Source: CAVSUZ01 sp963791885
GTDB taxonomy: Bacteria > Pseudomonadota > Alphaproteobacteria > Acetobacterales > Acetobacteraceae
NCBI GenBank assembly: GCA_963791885.1
Contig: CAWBUL010000004.1
Span: 992,001-1,056,000, forward strand
Length of the DNA: 64,000 nucleotides
Direction: 5' to 3'
Positions 43,637-53,230 of this stretch are shown here, one piece after another (within the stretch, counting starts at the first letter, position 1; each line of letters opens with the position of its first letter). The position numbers and the translations under genes were made by a program. A model generated the notes under the pieces. That model was not told where the DNA came from, ran no database searches, and worked only from the letters and a program-made list of their open reading frames with translations.

Positions 43637-44643
43637 AAGAACGTCAGAAGCACGTAGCGGTGGCCGCGCGTGACTGGCGCGGCCTCGTGCAGTAGCGACG
43701 CTGAAAAGATCAGCCCTGCCCCGGTCGGTGGGTCATGGCGATGATCGTTATGCTCGGGAAAGAGCAGGTATCCGCCATCATAGTCGCCGGCGTTCAAATT
43801 GACAGATATCGCGAACTCCCGGAACGCGACGTTCGGCGCGACATTGTCCCGATGCCGGCGGAACCATCCCCCGCTATCATCGTAGCGCGCGATCAGGATG
43901 CGATCGGTGTGCGTGACCTCGGCCTGGAATGCACGCTTGATCTCCGGTGCGCAGCGTCTTAGCAGCGCGGATCTTAGCGCGTTGTGCCATGGATGATGTG
44001 GGGAGATGAGAAAGTCGCGGCGCCGCTTCTTGTCCGGATTTACTTTGGCCGCGGCATGCCCCTCAGAGTCGATTGACGCGATGCCGCCTTGGACACTGCC
44101 CCCGGCTTCGAAACACGCGATGAGGTCACGGCAGATTTCTGGTGGGAAAAGGTTCGGAATCAGGAGAACGGGGGCCGGCAGAACGACGGACCGTGGCGCA
44201 TCCTGGGGTGGAGCGAGAGCGCTTTTCAGACACACGGAGGCACTTTCAGGCTGTGCCGGAAGCAAGCGCACGATCCGGAAGGAGCGGTCGAGCAGCACGA
44301 CGGCTGCCATACCCTGTCGCATCCCGCACTGGGCGAGGAAACGGCTGCCGCAATCGACCAGACGTATTGCATTACCAGACACGGCGTCAGAGGCCGCACG
44401 CACCACGTCTTCGTCACCAAGCAACAGGAGATCGGTGCCGTTCGCGAGGAAGTCAGGAGAGGTCTGCGCAAGCTGTCCCAGAGCCGGATGCAACTCTGCA
44501 GGCTTCGCGGCCCAAGCCAACACGGCCACGGCTGAGCGTCCGATTTGCTCCTCTGTCGTGAAGAAGCTTCCGTCGCTTGCCATGCCGTAGCAGGGCGGGA
44601 GGCGCTCACCCGGCTGCAGTGTCAGGGGTAGTTCAGCTCGCAT
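43576..44643 (-). CDS. Thioredoxin-fold / 2OG-Fe(II) oxygenase fusion protein
   Basis: A 355-aa two-domain protein. The N-terminal half (about 1-150) has redoxin-like layout (LTLQPGERLPPCYGMASDGSFFTTEEQIGRS, AVAVLAWAA) but without a CxxC motif. The C-terminal half (about 165-345) is a prolyl-4-hydroxylase-type dioxygenase: FFxRHRDN supplies the H-x-D iron ligands, then the distal His in SASLLHEAAPV and the 2-oxoglutarate-binding Arg in RGHRYVLLTFF. It probably hydroxylates a protein or peptide. Convergent with the sulfatase gene (61-bp overlap) and divergent from a GNAT gene. Confidence 0.8.
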   Translation of the reverse strand: MRAELPLTLQPGERLPPCYGMASDGSFFTTEEQIGRSAVAVLAWAAKPAELHPALGQLAQTSPDFLANGTDLLLLGDEDVVRAASDAVSGNAIRLVDCGSRFLAQCGMRQGMAAVVLLDRSFRIVRLLPAQPESASVCLKSALAPPQDAPRSVVLPAPVLLIPNLFPPEICRDLIACFEAGGSVQGGIASIDSEGHAAAKVNPDKKRRRDFLISPHHPWHNALRSALLRRCAPEIKRAFQAEVTHTDRILIARYDDSGGWFRRHRDNVAPNVAFREFAISVNLNAGDYDGGYLLFPEHNDHRHDPPTGAGLIFSASLLHEAAPVTRGHRYVLLTFFHGDAAEARRPASETSASSQ

Positions 44644-44790
44644 GCCACGTCATCCATTGCGCACGGTCGCACTTCAGGATCACAAGTGACCAAATGTCTT
44701 AACAATTCCGGAAGATCCCGGCCGGCGTTACTCTATGTCACGCCCCTGTTCACCGTTGGCTAAGCGTCGGGCCCGAACCTGTAGGGCGAC

Positions 44791-45198
44791 ATGGCGCATG
44801 TGACTTTCAGTGAGACGCCGACACCGGCGGAGTTTCAGGCCCTGTTCTCCGCCCTCGATCGTGAAACCGCGGCGATCGCAGGTCCCATTACCCTGCGCCA
44901 TTTCGTGCTTCTGCTGCGCGACCGTGACGCCGCGATCACCGGGGGACACACTGGCTACTCCTGGCTTTCGCTTGATCTGCTGTTCGTGCCTGTGCCGCTG
45001 CGGGGCAGGGGCATCGGAGCGGCCTTGGTCTCGCGAGCCGAGGACATCGCCCGCGACCGCGGCTGCGTGGGTGCGCATGTCGCGGCGTTCGACTTTCAAG
45101 CGCCGCGATTCTACCAGCGTCTAGGCTACACGATCTTTGCGGTGCATGAAGATCTGCCCCCGCAGCACAATCACCTGCACCTCAGCAAGCGGCTGTAA
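44791..45198 (+). CDS. GNAT-family N-acetyltransferase
   Basis: A 135-aa single-domain acetyltransferase. Acetyl-CoA motif A is LDLLFVPVPLRGRGIGAALVSRAEDIARDRGC, followed by V-A-A-F-D-F-Q-A and motif B AFDFQAPRFYQRLGYTIFAV. It transfers an acetyl group from acetyl-CoA to an amine; substrate unknown. Convergent with the ABC binding-protein gene (12-bp gap). Confidence 0.85.
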   Translation: MAHVTFSETPTPAEFQALFSALDRETAAIAGPITLRHFVLLLRDRDAAITGGHTGYSWLSLDLLFVPVPLRGRGIGAALVSRAEDIARDRGCVGAHVAAFDFQAPRFYQRLGYTIFAVHEDLPPQHNHLHLSKRL

Positions 45199-45210
45199 TT
45201 CTCATGGCGA

Positions 45211-46428
45211 TCAGGTCTTCACGCCTTCGATGACCTCGCCGAAGCGCTCCCACGTCTTGCCGTTCCATTTCTGAAGCTGCATCGCCTGGATCGGGTGATA
45301 ATTCGTGGGACTGGTGGTGACCTTAATGCCGGGAAGCAGGACGGGAACCTCCATCGGCTGGATGGACGTTGCCTGCTTCATGACGTTCTCACGCGAGAAG
45401 TCGCCATTGCAGGCCTCCAGCACGTGATGGATCACCTTGCTGGCCAGGTAGCCATAGACGTAATTGTTGTCGGTCAGGTCGGCGCCGGGCATGTTCTTGG
45501 CCATGAAACCGCGCCATTCGTTCATGCCGGCATCGTTGGCCCACGCGCTGTCCGTGTTGTCCTTCAAATAGCCGCTGGTGACGATGCCGATGCCGTTCTC
45601 GGCGCCAGCCGGCTGCATGACCGATCCCGCCGAGATCGACACGTTGGTCATGAAAAACATGGGCTTCCAGTTGAGCTCATGGACGCCACGAATAGCCTGT
45701 GCTGCGGTCTTCGGTGCCGCCGCGACGATCAGGACGTCGGCGCCGCTGCTCTGCAATGACGTCAGCTGTGAAGTGACCGTGGGATCGGTGGCCTCATAAG
45801 ACGCCGTTTTCACCACCAGCTTGTCCCAGTCATTCCCCAGAGTGTCCCGCACACCCGTCAGGTAGTCCTTCCCGAAGTCGTCGTTCTGATACAGAAAAGC
45901 GATCTTCGGCTGCTTGTTCTGAGCGAGGATGTATTTGGCGTAGATCTGTGCTTCCGTGCGGTAGCTGGGCTGCAGACCAATTGTCCATGGGAACTGCTTG
46001 TAATTTCCCCATTTGTCGGCGCCGGTCGCGACGAAAAGGTGGGGCACCTTGTGCTGGTTCAGATAGCGCTCGATCGCCGAGTTCGTCGGCGTCCCCAGTG
46101 TCTGAAACACGAAATCCACCTGCTCTTCCTCGACCAGCCGGCGGATGTCCTCGACGGTCCGCGGAGGCAGGTAGCCATCGTCCAGGGAGATGAAGTTGAT
46201 CTTCCGGCCGGCGATGCCGCCCTGATCGTTCAGCATCTTGAAATAGGCCGTCTCGGTCTTGCCGATCGCCCCGTACGACGACGCCGGCCCGCTGTACGGC
46301 ATGGTGTTGCCGATCTTGAGTTCGGTCGCGGTGACGCCCGGGGTTGCCTGGGCCGATGCCCGCCGCACGCCCGCCGGTAGCGTCAGCGCACCGGCGCCGC
46401 CGGCCAAAATGCCTCGACGTGTGATCAT
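45211..46428 (-). CDS. ABC transporter substrate-binding protein (branched-chain/urea type)
   Basis: A 405-aa Peripla_BP_6 protein with a Tat-like leader (TRRGILAGGAGALTLPAG to RASAQ). The mature part opens VTATELKIGNTMPYSGPASSYGAIGKTE. Later there are FISLDDGYLPPRTVEDIRRLVEEEQVDF and IAFLYQNDDFGKDYLTGVRDTLG. Orphan: no permease or ATPase nearby. Different in sequence from the similar gene at 6.2 kb. Ligand unknown. Confidence 0.87.
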   Translation of the reverse strand: MITRRGILAGGAGALTLPAGVRRASAQATPGVTATELKIGNTMPYSGPASSYGAIGKTETAYFKMLNDQGGIAGRKINFISLDDGYLPPRTVEDIRRLVEEEQVDFVFQTLGTPTNSAIERYLNQHKVPHLFVATGADKWGNYKQFPWTIGLQPSYRTEAQIYAKYILAQNKQPKIAFLYQNDDFGKDYLTGVRDTLGNDWDKLVVKTASYEATDPTVTSQLTSLQSSGADVLIVAAAPKTAAQAIRGVHELNWKPMFFMTNVSISAGSVMQPAGAENGIGIVTSGYLKDNTDSAWANDAGMNEWRGFMAKNMPGADLTDNNYVYGYLASKVIHHVLEACNGDFSRENVMKQATSIQPMEVPVLLPGIKVTTSPTNYHPIQAMQLQKWNGKTWERFGEVIEGVKT

Positions 46429-46595
46429 GCCTTATCGTCCTCCCTCACTTCGGTCGGCACCGTATGGTTTATCCGGACCGTTCCCGGCACAGTGTGACGG
46501 GGGCGCACTCGGCGCGCAACAGGGGCGAGGTCGCGCGAGGTGGCGCGTCGAAGTGCGTGAATCTCGCCCCGAGATGCTTTGACCAAGGAATGCGA

Positions 46596-47417
46596 ATGGC
46601 CAATCAAGCAGCCTACGAAGCTTTCCGCGACCTGCATGCGGGTCCCGCCGCGTTCGTCATGCCCAATGCGTGGGACGGCGGCTCAGCGGTGCTGCTGAAG
46701 CAGGCCGGGTTCCGCGCATTGGGCACCAGTTCGGCGGCGATTGCCTGGGCGCTCGGCCGGCAGGACGGCCGGCACTCTGTCAGCCGTCAGGAAGCGATCG
46801 ACAACGGCGTGCTGCTGCACGGTTTGACCGGACTGCCCGTGAACGGCGATCTGGAGGACGGCTTCGGACCGGATCCGGAGGATTGCGCTGCCACGGTCGA
46901 GGCCGCGATCGCGGCGGGCCTCGCCGGCCTTGGGATAGAGGACACAACTGCCGATCCGGCGCACCCCATCCACCATTTTGATGCCGCAGTGGCACGCGTG
47001 CGGCGTGCAGCGCAGGTTGCGCGCGGACGTATCGTTCTGACCGGGCGGACCGATAACTTTCTGTTCGGACGCACTGATCTGGATGACACCATCCGCCGCT
47101 TGGTCGCTTTCGCCGAGGTCGGCGCGGACGTGCTCTACGCGCCTGCTCTGCCGGACATGGATGCGATCCGCGCGTTGATTCGTGCGGTTGCACCCAAGCC
47201 GGTGAACGTGCTGATCGGCCCTCGTTCGGGCGCTGTCCCGCTGGCGGAACTGGAGAAGGCGGGGGCACGCCGCATCAGCCTGGGTGGTGCGTTGTATAGG
47301 CGCGCTATGGGCGGGCTGAGCGCGGCTGCTCGGAGTTTGCTCGCGGGCGATATTGGTGCAGCACTGGCCGGTGCTGTGCCCGGCGGAGATATGGCAGCTC
47401 TTCTTCCGTCCGCGTAA
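46596..47417 (+). CDS. Isocitrate lyase/PEP-mutase family protein
   Basis: A 273-aa TIM-barrel protein of the PEP mutase / 2-methylisocitrate lyase superfamily. Metal-site region GLPVNGDLEDGFGPDPED carries the D-x-E-D. Then GIEDTTADPAHPIHHFD, RTDNFLFGRTDLDDTIRRLVAFAEVGADVLYAP, and PVNVLIGPRSGAVPLAELEKAGARRISLG. The lyase catalytic KKCGH loop is missing: HSVSRQEAID stands in its place, so it belongs to the broad oxaloacetate/methylisocitrate-like or carboxyphosphonoenolpyruvate group. AAGGA lies 6 nt before the ATG; a second ATG at 46590 is too close to it. Confidence 0.85.
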   Translation: MANQAAYEAFRDLHAGPAAFVMPNAWDGGSAVLLKQAGFRALGTSSAAIAWALGRQDGRHSVSRQEAIDNGVLLHGLTGLPVNGDLEDGFGPDPEDCAATVEAAIAAGLAGLGIEDTTADPAHPIHHFDAAVARVRRAAQVARGRIVLTGRTDNFLFGRTDLDDTIRRLVAFAEVGADVLYAPALPDMDAIRALIRAVAPKPVNVLIGPRSGAVPLAELEKAGARRISLGGALYRRAMGGLSAAARSLLAGDIGAALAGAVPGGDMAALLPSA

Positions 47418-47553
47418 GCCGAGCAATCAACTCCGGGGAGGTGCCAATATGGCCGAACAGTATCCTCTTCGGCGGGGCGGGCCCATAGCTACGACCCAGA
47501 GAAGTCCGGCTAAGCCTCCACCACTAATTGCGGGAATACTCACGGCAAGGGCT

Positions 47554-47878
47554 TCACCTCTGACCGTTCCATCCGTAACCTTCTTGATAATAATGTAGGG
47601 AGATGAACGGGACGACAAAAGTCAAAGATTTCCCCAGAATCACAAAAATCAACGGCCTGGTTGGGAGTCATTTTGCAAGCCGCAGATCTTTGCCAATCAG
47701 CATCACTTTCACCATTACCAGAGCAATGATGAGGGCAAACTCCTGCGATAAAAGAGCGATTTCATATTGGTGATCGTTACGATCAGCATCGAGAGAATTG
47801 ACATCTTATGAACGTCACATCATAGTCGAGGGCCGCCTCAAAGAGGGCCTTACGACCCTTGAAGATCTGCCGCGACAT
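47554..47878 (-). pseudogene. Remnant of a small integral-membrane protein gene
   Basis: In a 565-bp gap (47418-47982) with lower GC, one minus-strand frame reads QYEIALLSQEFALIIALVMVK and VMLIGKDLRLAK, a TGA, then RPLIFVILGKSLTFVVPFIS ending YYQEGYGWNGQR. This resembles a family of small membrane proteins with the RPLIYPxxxKS motif. An N-terminal piece (GRKALFEAALDYDV) is in another frame up to 47878. The in-frame stop and frameshift mark it as decayed. The rest of the gap shows nothing firm. Confidence 0.4.
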
Positions 47879-47982
47879 TACGGCAGGTCCGGGAGACTGT
47901 CCGACGGATTGAGTGGCGTGCAATGATGAAGCAGAAGCGCTTAGTTCGCGACTTATCCACCTGTTGATGCGAGTTAAAGGAC

Positions 47983-49518
47983 ATGGCCGAACGTAACAGC
48001 GAGGCAAGCCCGATTGACAAAGCTTCCGCAGGGAACGAGCGTGATCCGATTGCCTCTGAAATGAAGCCGGCTCAGGTAGATTCAGATCCTTCGTCAATCC
48101 CACCGGCGCGTCGAAAATTCGCGCAAAAGCGACCATTGCTGCTCGGAGCGCTGGGCGCTCTCATCCTGGCCGCCATTATCGTGTTTGGTATTCCCACGAT
48201 CCGGTTGGCGCTCAACACGGTATCGACGGACGATGCATACGTGAACGGCCACGTGACGTTCGTTGCCCCGCGTGTCCGGGGCCACGTCGTCCGGGTACTG
48301 GTGGACGACAACAACCGCGTGCACAAGGGAGATATTCTCGTCGAGCTGGACAAGGAACCTTATCAGGACGCCGTTGCTGTGAGCAAAGCGGCCGTCGACA
48401 CCGCAAAGGCGAACCTGCTGGTGGCCATGTCCACGGCTCGGGGTATCGAAGCGGAGGCCAGAAGCCAGTTCTGGAAATTGCAGAACACCGTTGAGGACGT
48501 CGGAAACCAAGTAGCCCTGCTCCGTGCTCGGGTTGCCGCCTTCGATAAGAGTAAAGCCGCGTTGACGCTGGCCCAGCTTGATTTCGATCGGGCAAGCCAA
48601 TTGGTGGCAACGGATGATGTGAGCCGCTCAGTGTTCGACCAGCGGCAAGCGGCATTACTGACCGCCCGAGCAGAAGTCACCCAAGCGCTGGCCGATGTCT
48701 ACCAGGTCCGCGCCTCTTTGGGATTGCCGGCGGTACCCGACGGTGGAGATCTCGCTGCAGTGCCCCCCGATATCGATCAGAACTTTTCTTCCGTCCGTCA
48801 GGCGCAGGCAGACCTGATTCAGAGTTCGGCTCAGCTGGGCATCGTGCATTCGTACGACCAGACACCGAATCAGATGCTCGAGCAATTCGAAAAGCTGGGC
48901 GATATCGATCAGACGTTCGCTCGGTACGCGGCGAGTGCTCCCGCCGTGAAGGAAGCCGAGGCGAAGCTCGAAGCGGCCAACCGTGATCTTGCCCAAGCCG
49001 AGTTGGACCTCCGATACTGTGACATCGTTGCGGAGATTGACGGCGTCGTTACCAGCCGCAATGTCAATCCGGGCGACGATGTTCAAGTCGGGCAGAGCCT
49101 TATGGCGATCCGCTCGCTCCGCGACATTTGGGTTGACGCCAATTTCAAGGAGACGCAGTTGCGCTACTTGCGCATCGGTCAGCCTGCCGATCTGTACGTC
49201 GACATGTATGGCGATAGACACGTATTCAAAGGCCGCGTCTCTGGCTTTACCATGGGGACCGGATCAACACTGGCGTTGCTGCCGCCGCAGAATGCCACGG
49301 GCAATTTCGTCAAAGTGGTGCAGCGTCTGCCTGTTCGGATTGACGTTGAAGACTATGACCCGGACAAGTACCCGCTGTTCTACGGCGCTTCGGTTGTTCC
49401 GTACGTTTATATCCATAAACCGGCGACCGGCCCCGACGCCGGGAAGTTCCTTCAAACCTACGTACCGCAATCGCCAGGCCCTGGTTCGACCGCGACTTCG
49501 TCGAGCGCCAAACAGTGA
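47983..49518 (+). CDS. HlyD/EmrA-family membrane-fusion protein
   Basis: A 511-aa efflux adaptor. N-terminal cytosolic tail, TM helix at about 50-72 (LLLGALGALILAAIIVFGI). Biotinyl-lipoyl halves follow: STDDAYVNGHVTFVAPRVRGHVVRVLVDDNNRVHKGDILVELD and the C-terminal partner CDIVAEIDGVVTSRNVNPGDDVQVGQSLMAI. Long coiled-coil hairpin between (about 130-330). A beta-barrel domain follows (KVVQRLPVRID). It links the MFS pump to an outer-membrane channel. AAAGGA precedes the ATG. The next gene starts at a GTG overlapping its TGA. Confidence 0.88.
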   Translation: MAERNSEASPIDKASAGNERDPIASEMKPAQVDSDPSSIPPARRKFAQKRPLLLGALGALILAAIIVFGIPTIRLALNTVSTDDAYVNGHVTFVAPRVRGHVVRVLVDDNNRVHKGDILVELDKEPYQDAVAVSKAAVDTAKANLLVAMSTARGIEAEARSQFWKLQNTVEDVGNQVALLRARVAAFDKSKAALTLAQLDFDRASQLVATDDVSRSVFDQRQAALLTARAEVTQALADVYQVRASLGLPAVPDGGDLAAVPPDIDQNFSSVRQAQADLIQSSAQLGIVHSYDQTPNQMLEQFEKLGDIDQTFARYAASAPAVKEAEAKLEAANRDLAQAELDLRYCDIVAEIDGVVTSRNVNPGDDVQVGQSLMAIRSLRDIWVDANFKETQLRYLRIGQPADLYVDMYGDRHVFKGRVSGFTMGTGSTLALLPPQNATGNFVKVVQRLPVRIDVEDYDPDKYPLFYGASVVPYVYIHKPATGPDAGKFLQTYVPQSPGPGSTATSSSAKQ

Positions 49519-51128
49519 CGGCTGCGGCACTTTCTCCTCCGCTTCCCAGATCCAATGTCGGGGGAAGCCCCTGGCTGGTGGCCGCCGTCGTCGTGGTGCC
49601 GACTTTTATGGAGGTGCTCGATACCACGATCGCGGTGGTAGCGCTGCGCTATATCGCCGGCGGCCTGTCAGCTACGGTGGATGACGGCGAGTGGGTTATC
49701 ACTAGCTACCTAGCTGCCAATGCCATCATTCTGCCGATCACCGGATGGTTGTCGGCGCATCTTGGTCGTCGTAACTACTTTCTGCTGTCAATTGCCGTGT
49801 TTACCCTCGCCTCGGGACTGTGCGGGATGGCCACTAGCCTCACACAGTTAATCCTGTTCCGCGTGCTCCAGGGCTTGGCCGGCGGCGGTCTGCAGCCATC
49901 CAGCCAGGGAGTTTTGCTGGATGCCTTCCCTCGGGAAAAGCAAGGCGTAGCAATGACCCTGTTCGGCTTCGCCGCCCTGATAGCGCCGGTCGTCGGCCCG
50001 ACTCTCGGCGGCTGGATTACGGATAGCTACTCGTGGCGATGGGTGTTCTTCATCAACCTTCCCGTTGGTCTTCTCGCACTCGCCGGATGCTATGTCCTGC
50101 TCCGTGATCCAGACTACCTCGTCGCTCAGCGTGCGGAATTGAGGAAGCGGCCGTTCAGTTTTGACTCGGTTGGCTTGTCGCTGCTGGTCATCGTCGTGGT
50201 CTGCTGGGAAGTGATGCTCAGCAAGGGACAGGAGTGGAACTGGCTGGGCGACCCATTCTGGCGTGTCCAGACGCTCGCGGCTCTTTTCGCTGTGGGTTTG
50301 ATCGGGCTGATAATCTGGGAGTTGCGCCACCCCAATCCCGTGGTCAATCTCCGTCCGTTGGCCGAGCGAAACTTCAGCGCCTGCTGCCTCATCATCTTTT
50401 GCGCTTACGCTGTGCTTTACGGTGCCAGCACCTCGTTGCCTGGCCTGCTGCAGTCCCTGTTTGGTTATGATGCGCTGAGCGCGGGATTGGTCATGTCGCC
50501 GGCCGGATTCTTCGCTGTCGTCGCAATGCCCCTCGTGGCCCGCACGCTTGGTCGCGGCACCGACGCACGGTGGGTGATGGCCGCCGGCCTCCTGATCATG
50601 GCCGCCGGCAACTATTGGATGTCACAGATGAATCTGGACATCAGCCCGAGCCAGGTCGTCTGGCCTCGGGTCGTATTAATCGTGGGTCTTGCGATATGCT
50701 TTGTCCCGGCGAATGTAGTGGCCTACCTCTACACTCCACTGGCACTGCGCGGAGCGGCGGTCGGCTTGTTAAGCCTGCTCCGTAACGAGGGAGGTAGCGT
50801 CGGCACGTCTTTAGCGCAAACACTCCAGGAGCGCCGCGACCAATTCCATAGCCTCCGGCTCGTCGAATCTCTCAATCCCCTCAATCCGGCTACCAATTCC
50901 TTCCTCGATCAGGCTCAGGGGCAGTTTCTTCAGCAAAGCGGCGATCCCGTTGCGGCGCACCAACTCGCCTTGCAGGCGCTCGAGAACCTGCGTCAACAGC
51001 AAGCATCCGCCCTTTCCTATTTCGACGTCTTTTGGCTGTTGGCGGTTGTGATGCTCGTGCTCGTGCCTGTGGTTCTGGTTATGAAGCGCTCGGTTGCCGA
51101 GAAAGGCACTCGGATCGGAGCCGAATGA
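49515..51128 (+). CDS. EmrB/QacA-family MFS efflux transporter (DHA2, 14 TM)
   Basis: A 537-aa inner-membrane drug/proton antiporter. Motif D1 (VVPTFMEVLDTTIAVVAL), motif A-like GWLSAHLGRRNYFLLS, motif B FRVLQGLAGGGLQPSS, and motif C GFAALIAPVVGPTLGGWITDSYSWRWVFFINLP that marks antiporters. It exports hydrophobic toxic compounds with its upstream adaptor. GTG start at 49515 overlaps the adaptor stop. No regulator adjoins. A weak hairpin lies 12 bp after the stop. Confidence 0.92.
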   Translation: MTAAALSPPLPRSNVGGSPWLVAAVVVVPTFMEVLDTTIAVVALRYIAGGLSATVDDGEWVITSYLAANAIILPITGWLSAHLGRRNYFLLSIAVFTLASGLCGMATSLTQLILFRVLQGLAGGGLQPSSQGVLLDAFPREKQGVAMTLFGFAALIAPVVGPTLGGWITDSYSWRWVFFINLPVGLLALAGCYVLLRDPDYLVAQRAELRKRPFSFDSVGLSLLVIVVVCWEVMLSKGQEWNWLGDPFWRVQTLAALFAVGLIGLIIWELRHPNPVVNLRPLAERNFSACCLIIFCAYAVLYGASTSLPGLLQSLFGYDALSAGLVMSPAGFFAVVAMPLVARTLGRGTDARWVMAAGLLIMAAGNYWMSQMNLDISPSQVVWPRVVLIVGLAICFVPANVVAYLYTPLALRGAAVGLLSLLRNEGGSVGTSLAQTLQERRDQFHSLRLVESLNPLNPATNSFLDQAQGQFLQQSGDPVAAHQLALQALENLRQQQASALSYFDVFWLLAVVMLVLVPVVLVMKRSVAEKGTRIGAE

Positions 51129-51139
51129 AAGATACCTCG

Positions 51140-51175
51140 GCCGCGACCTTCGCGGCATCCTGATGTTTTTCGGCG
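51140..51175 (+). terminator. Possible terminator after the MFS gene
   Basis: GCCGCG (51140-51145) pairs with CGCGGC (51151-51156) around ACCTT, with five T about 10 nt farther on. The distance makes it weak. The remainder of the 51129-51559 gap (430 bp) shows no gene I can support, though one minus-strand frame is open over part of it. Confidence 0.3.
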
Positions 51176-51559
51176 GCTTGTACCAGCGCGTGACCGCCTC
51201 GAGACTCCTGCATTCCGGGATGGCAGCGCAACACGGGCGGCTACCTGCGCGAACCCAGCGCGCCACTTCAGAGTGGTGAGAATCTCCCTGCATCGCCGTG
51301 CCAACTGAACGGCTTTTGCTTCATGCGTGAGGTTTCGTCCGGAAAATTTCTGATCGATCCTCATTGCAATGAAGGCGTAGTGAACCTGGGACATGGTGGC
51401 CCATCTGCGGATGACCGGTGGACACGGGCTCACCGTGCCCCACATCGATGAGATGGGTTCTCTCCTCAATTGATCGCCCGCATGCTACCGCTCCCATCCC
51501 TTTTCACTAAGGTCCGGCTGGCCCGCGCCATCGCACGTTGGTTGTCTACGCCAGTGAGG

Positions 51560-52501
51560 TCACTTCGTTCGGGGGATAAAGCCAGGCACGCCAGTCTCCA
51601 CCACCGTGTTGAACCTCACGTTCGCCGTGATGCCTTCCCGAATCTCCCGCATGGCGTCTTCAGGCAGGGCCGATATCTCGAAGTTCTCTTGGATATGGCG
51701 CGGTGTGGTCGAGGTGGTCAGGAAGGCGGTGCCGCGTTGTACGGCCCAGGCCAGCGCGACCTGACCCGGCGTCTTGTGGACGCGTTGGGCAATGCTGGTG
51801 ATCACAGGGTCATCCAGCATTCTCGGACTCAGGCCGTGTCCCAATGCTGCAAACGCCAGCAGCACAATCCGATGCTCCCGGCAGAAGCCGAGCAGGTCCC
51901 ATTCGGGGAGGTAAGGATGGGATTCGACCTGCACCACGGCAGGCTTGATCCGCGCAGCCGCAACGACCTCGCGCACCTTCTCCAAGTTAACATCCGACAA
52001 GCCGATCGCCTTGCAGCGACCATCATCAACGAGGCGCTCGAGCGCGTGCCACGTCTCGGTCAACCTCACCCCGCTATCATATATCACCTGACCATGCTCA
52101 TCCCTCGGGTCCTGTTCGTCGCCGGGCAGGAAGGCAAAAGGGGTATGGATGAGGTAGCAATCGGCATAATCGAGCCGCAGTCGCCGGAGACTTGCGTCAA
52201 AGGCGGGTCTGACCCGTTCAGGACGGTGATTGGTGTTCCATAGCTTCGTGGTGACGAAGACATCCTCACGCCGAAGCGTCGCCGCCGTGAACGCCTCCTG
52301 CATAGCATCACCAACCGCCTCTTCATTGCGATATCGCTCCGCACAATCGAGATGTCGAAATCCTACCTCCAAAGCGCTCTTCGTAGCTTGTTTGGTCGCC
52401 AGGGGATCAGGAATCAGCGTGCCAAACCCGACGGCGGGGATCGTGCCGGATCCGTGGGTGAGAGGAATCCTCGTATAGCGAAGCATATCGGAGCTTGCCA
52501 T
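51560..52501 (-). CDS. Aldo/keto reductase
   Basis: A 313-aa NADPH-dependent carbonyl reductase of the AKR superfamily. Catalytic tetrad: Asp and Tyr in HLDCAERYRNEE, Lys in FVTTKLWN, His in CYLIHTPFAF. Later KAIGLSDVNLEKVREV and VQVESHPYLPEWDLLGFC. The usual C-terminal Lys/Ser/Arg for NADPH reads STTPRHIQENFE. GAGGAG lies 7 nt before the chosen ATG (52501); an upstream GTG at 52516 is possible. Substrate unknown; divergent from a long gap. Confidence 0.88.
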   Translation of the reverse strand: MASSDMLRYTRIPLTHGSGTIPAVGFGTLIPDPLATKQATKSALEVGFRHLDCAERYRNEEAVGDAMQEAFTAATLRREDVFVTTKLWNTNHRPERVRPAFDASLRRLRLDYADCYLIHTPFAFLPGDEQDPRDEHGQVIYDSGVRLTETWHALERLVDDGRCKAIGLSDVNLEKVREVVAAARIKPAVVQVESHPYLPEWDLLGFCREHRIVLLAFAALGHGLSPRMLDDPVITSIAQRVHKTPGQVALAWAVQRGTAFLTTSTTPRHIQENFEISALPEDAMREIREGITANVRFNTVVETGVPGFIPRTK

Positions 52502-53107
52502 GCTCATGCTCCTCACTCGATGGACGCAAGGGCGTGCTGACAGAAAACGGCGACCTCAGCTCGTTCAGTGCGGTCAGATCCGGCTTCAATACTGGGGATA
52601 GCCGCACCTACCGCTACCTGCGAAGCTGAGGTACCCTAGCGCCCCCGGCTCGGTTAGGATAGCTCGGAGGGACTCATTCTTTGGCATCGAGCGTTGGAAA
52701 TCGCCCCGTCGCGCGGGTGGCCGAAATACGCCGATCAGTTCCAGCCACGGCAGCTCCTGCCGCAGTTATCTGCGCCAGGACCCGCGGTTACGGTCCGGTT
52801 TGCGGCGGTCAATAACGAATGACCGCAACTAATCACATTTCCCATTAATAAGGATATCTTGCGCCCTCCGACCTATAGCAATCGGTGGCGGATTCAAATG
52901 GTTCGGATGGGGTGTCCGCCAACAGCGGAAAATACATTAACAATATCAGATCACTAAGCGATTCCCTTTCATCATCCCACAAATCATCCCGCGCTTAGCC
53001 GGCCCATCGGCGAGCACAACGGCGCACAAGCACGCTTGACCGAAGCCGAGTCGCGGGGGTGTGTTCCCTGCCCAGGCTTGCGGAGACGGAAATAATGCGA
53101 GAACCAT
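52502..53107. other. Gene-poor gap, nothing identified
   Basis: About 600 bp between the aldo/keto reductase and a small ORF. GC is lower in 52800-52990. No ORF, RNA gene or clear repeat is supported. Confidence 0.4.
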
Positions 53108-53230
53108 TCAATGAAGGAATTTGGCGACTCGCCTGAGCACGTCGCGTTCCGATTGCGCGAGTGGTTGAGGATCTGTACTGAACCTTCGTCTCATGGACCG
53201 GTGAGTCCGCGGTAAACCCGGGATCTTCAT
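53108..53230 (-). CDS. Small ORF with strong Shine-Dalgarno, unknown
   Basis: A 40-aa, Arg-rich peptide (begins MKIPGLPRTHRSMRRRFS, ends RDVLRRVAKFLH). A near-perfect ribosome site, TTAGGAGGCAAC, lies 7 nt before the ATG. No family recognised. It sits between a gene-poor gap and the IS256 insertion. It could equally be a remnant of a decayed gene. Confidence 0.35.
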   Translation of the reverse strand: MKIPGLPRTHRSMRRRFSTDPQPLAQSERDVLRRVAKFLH

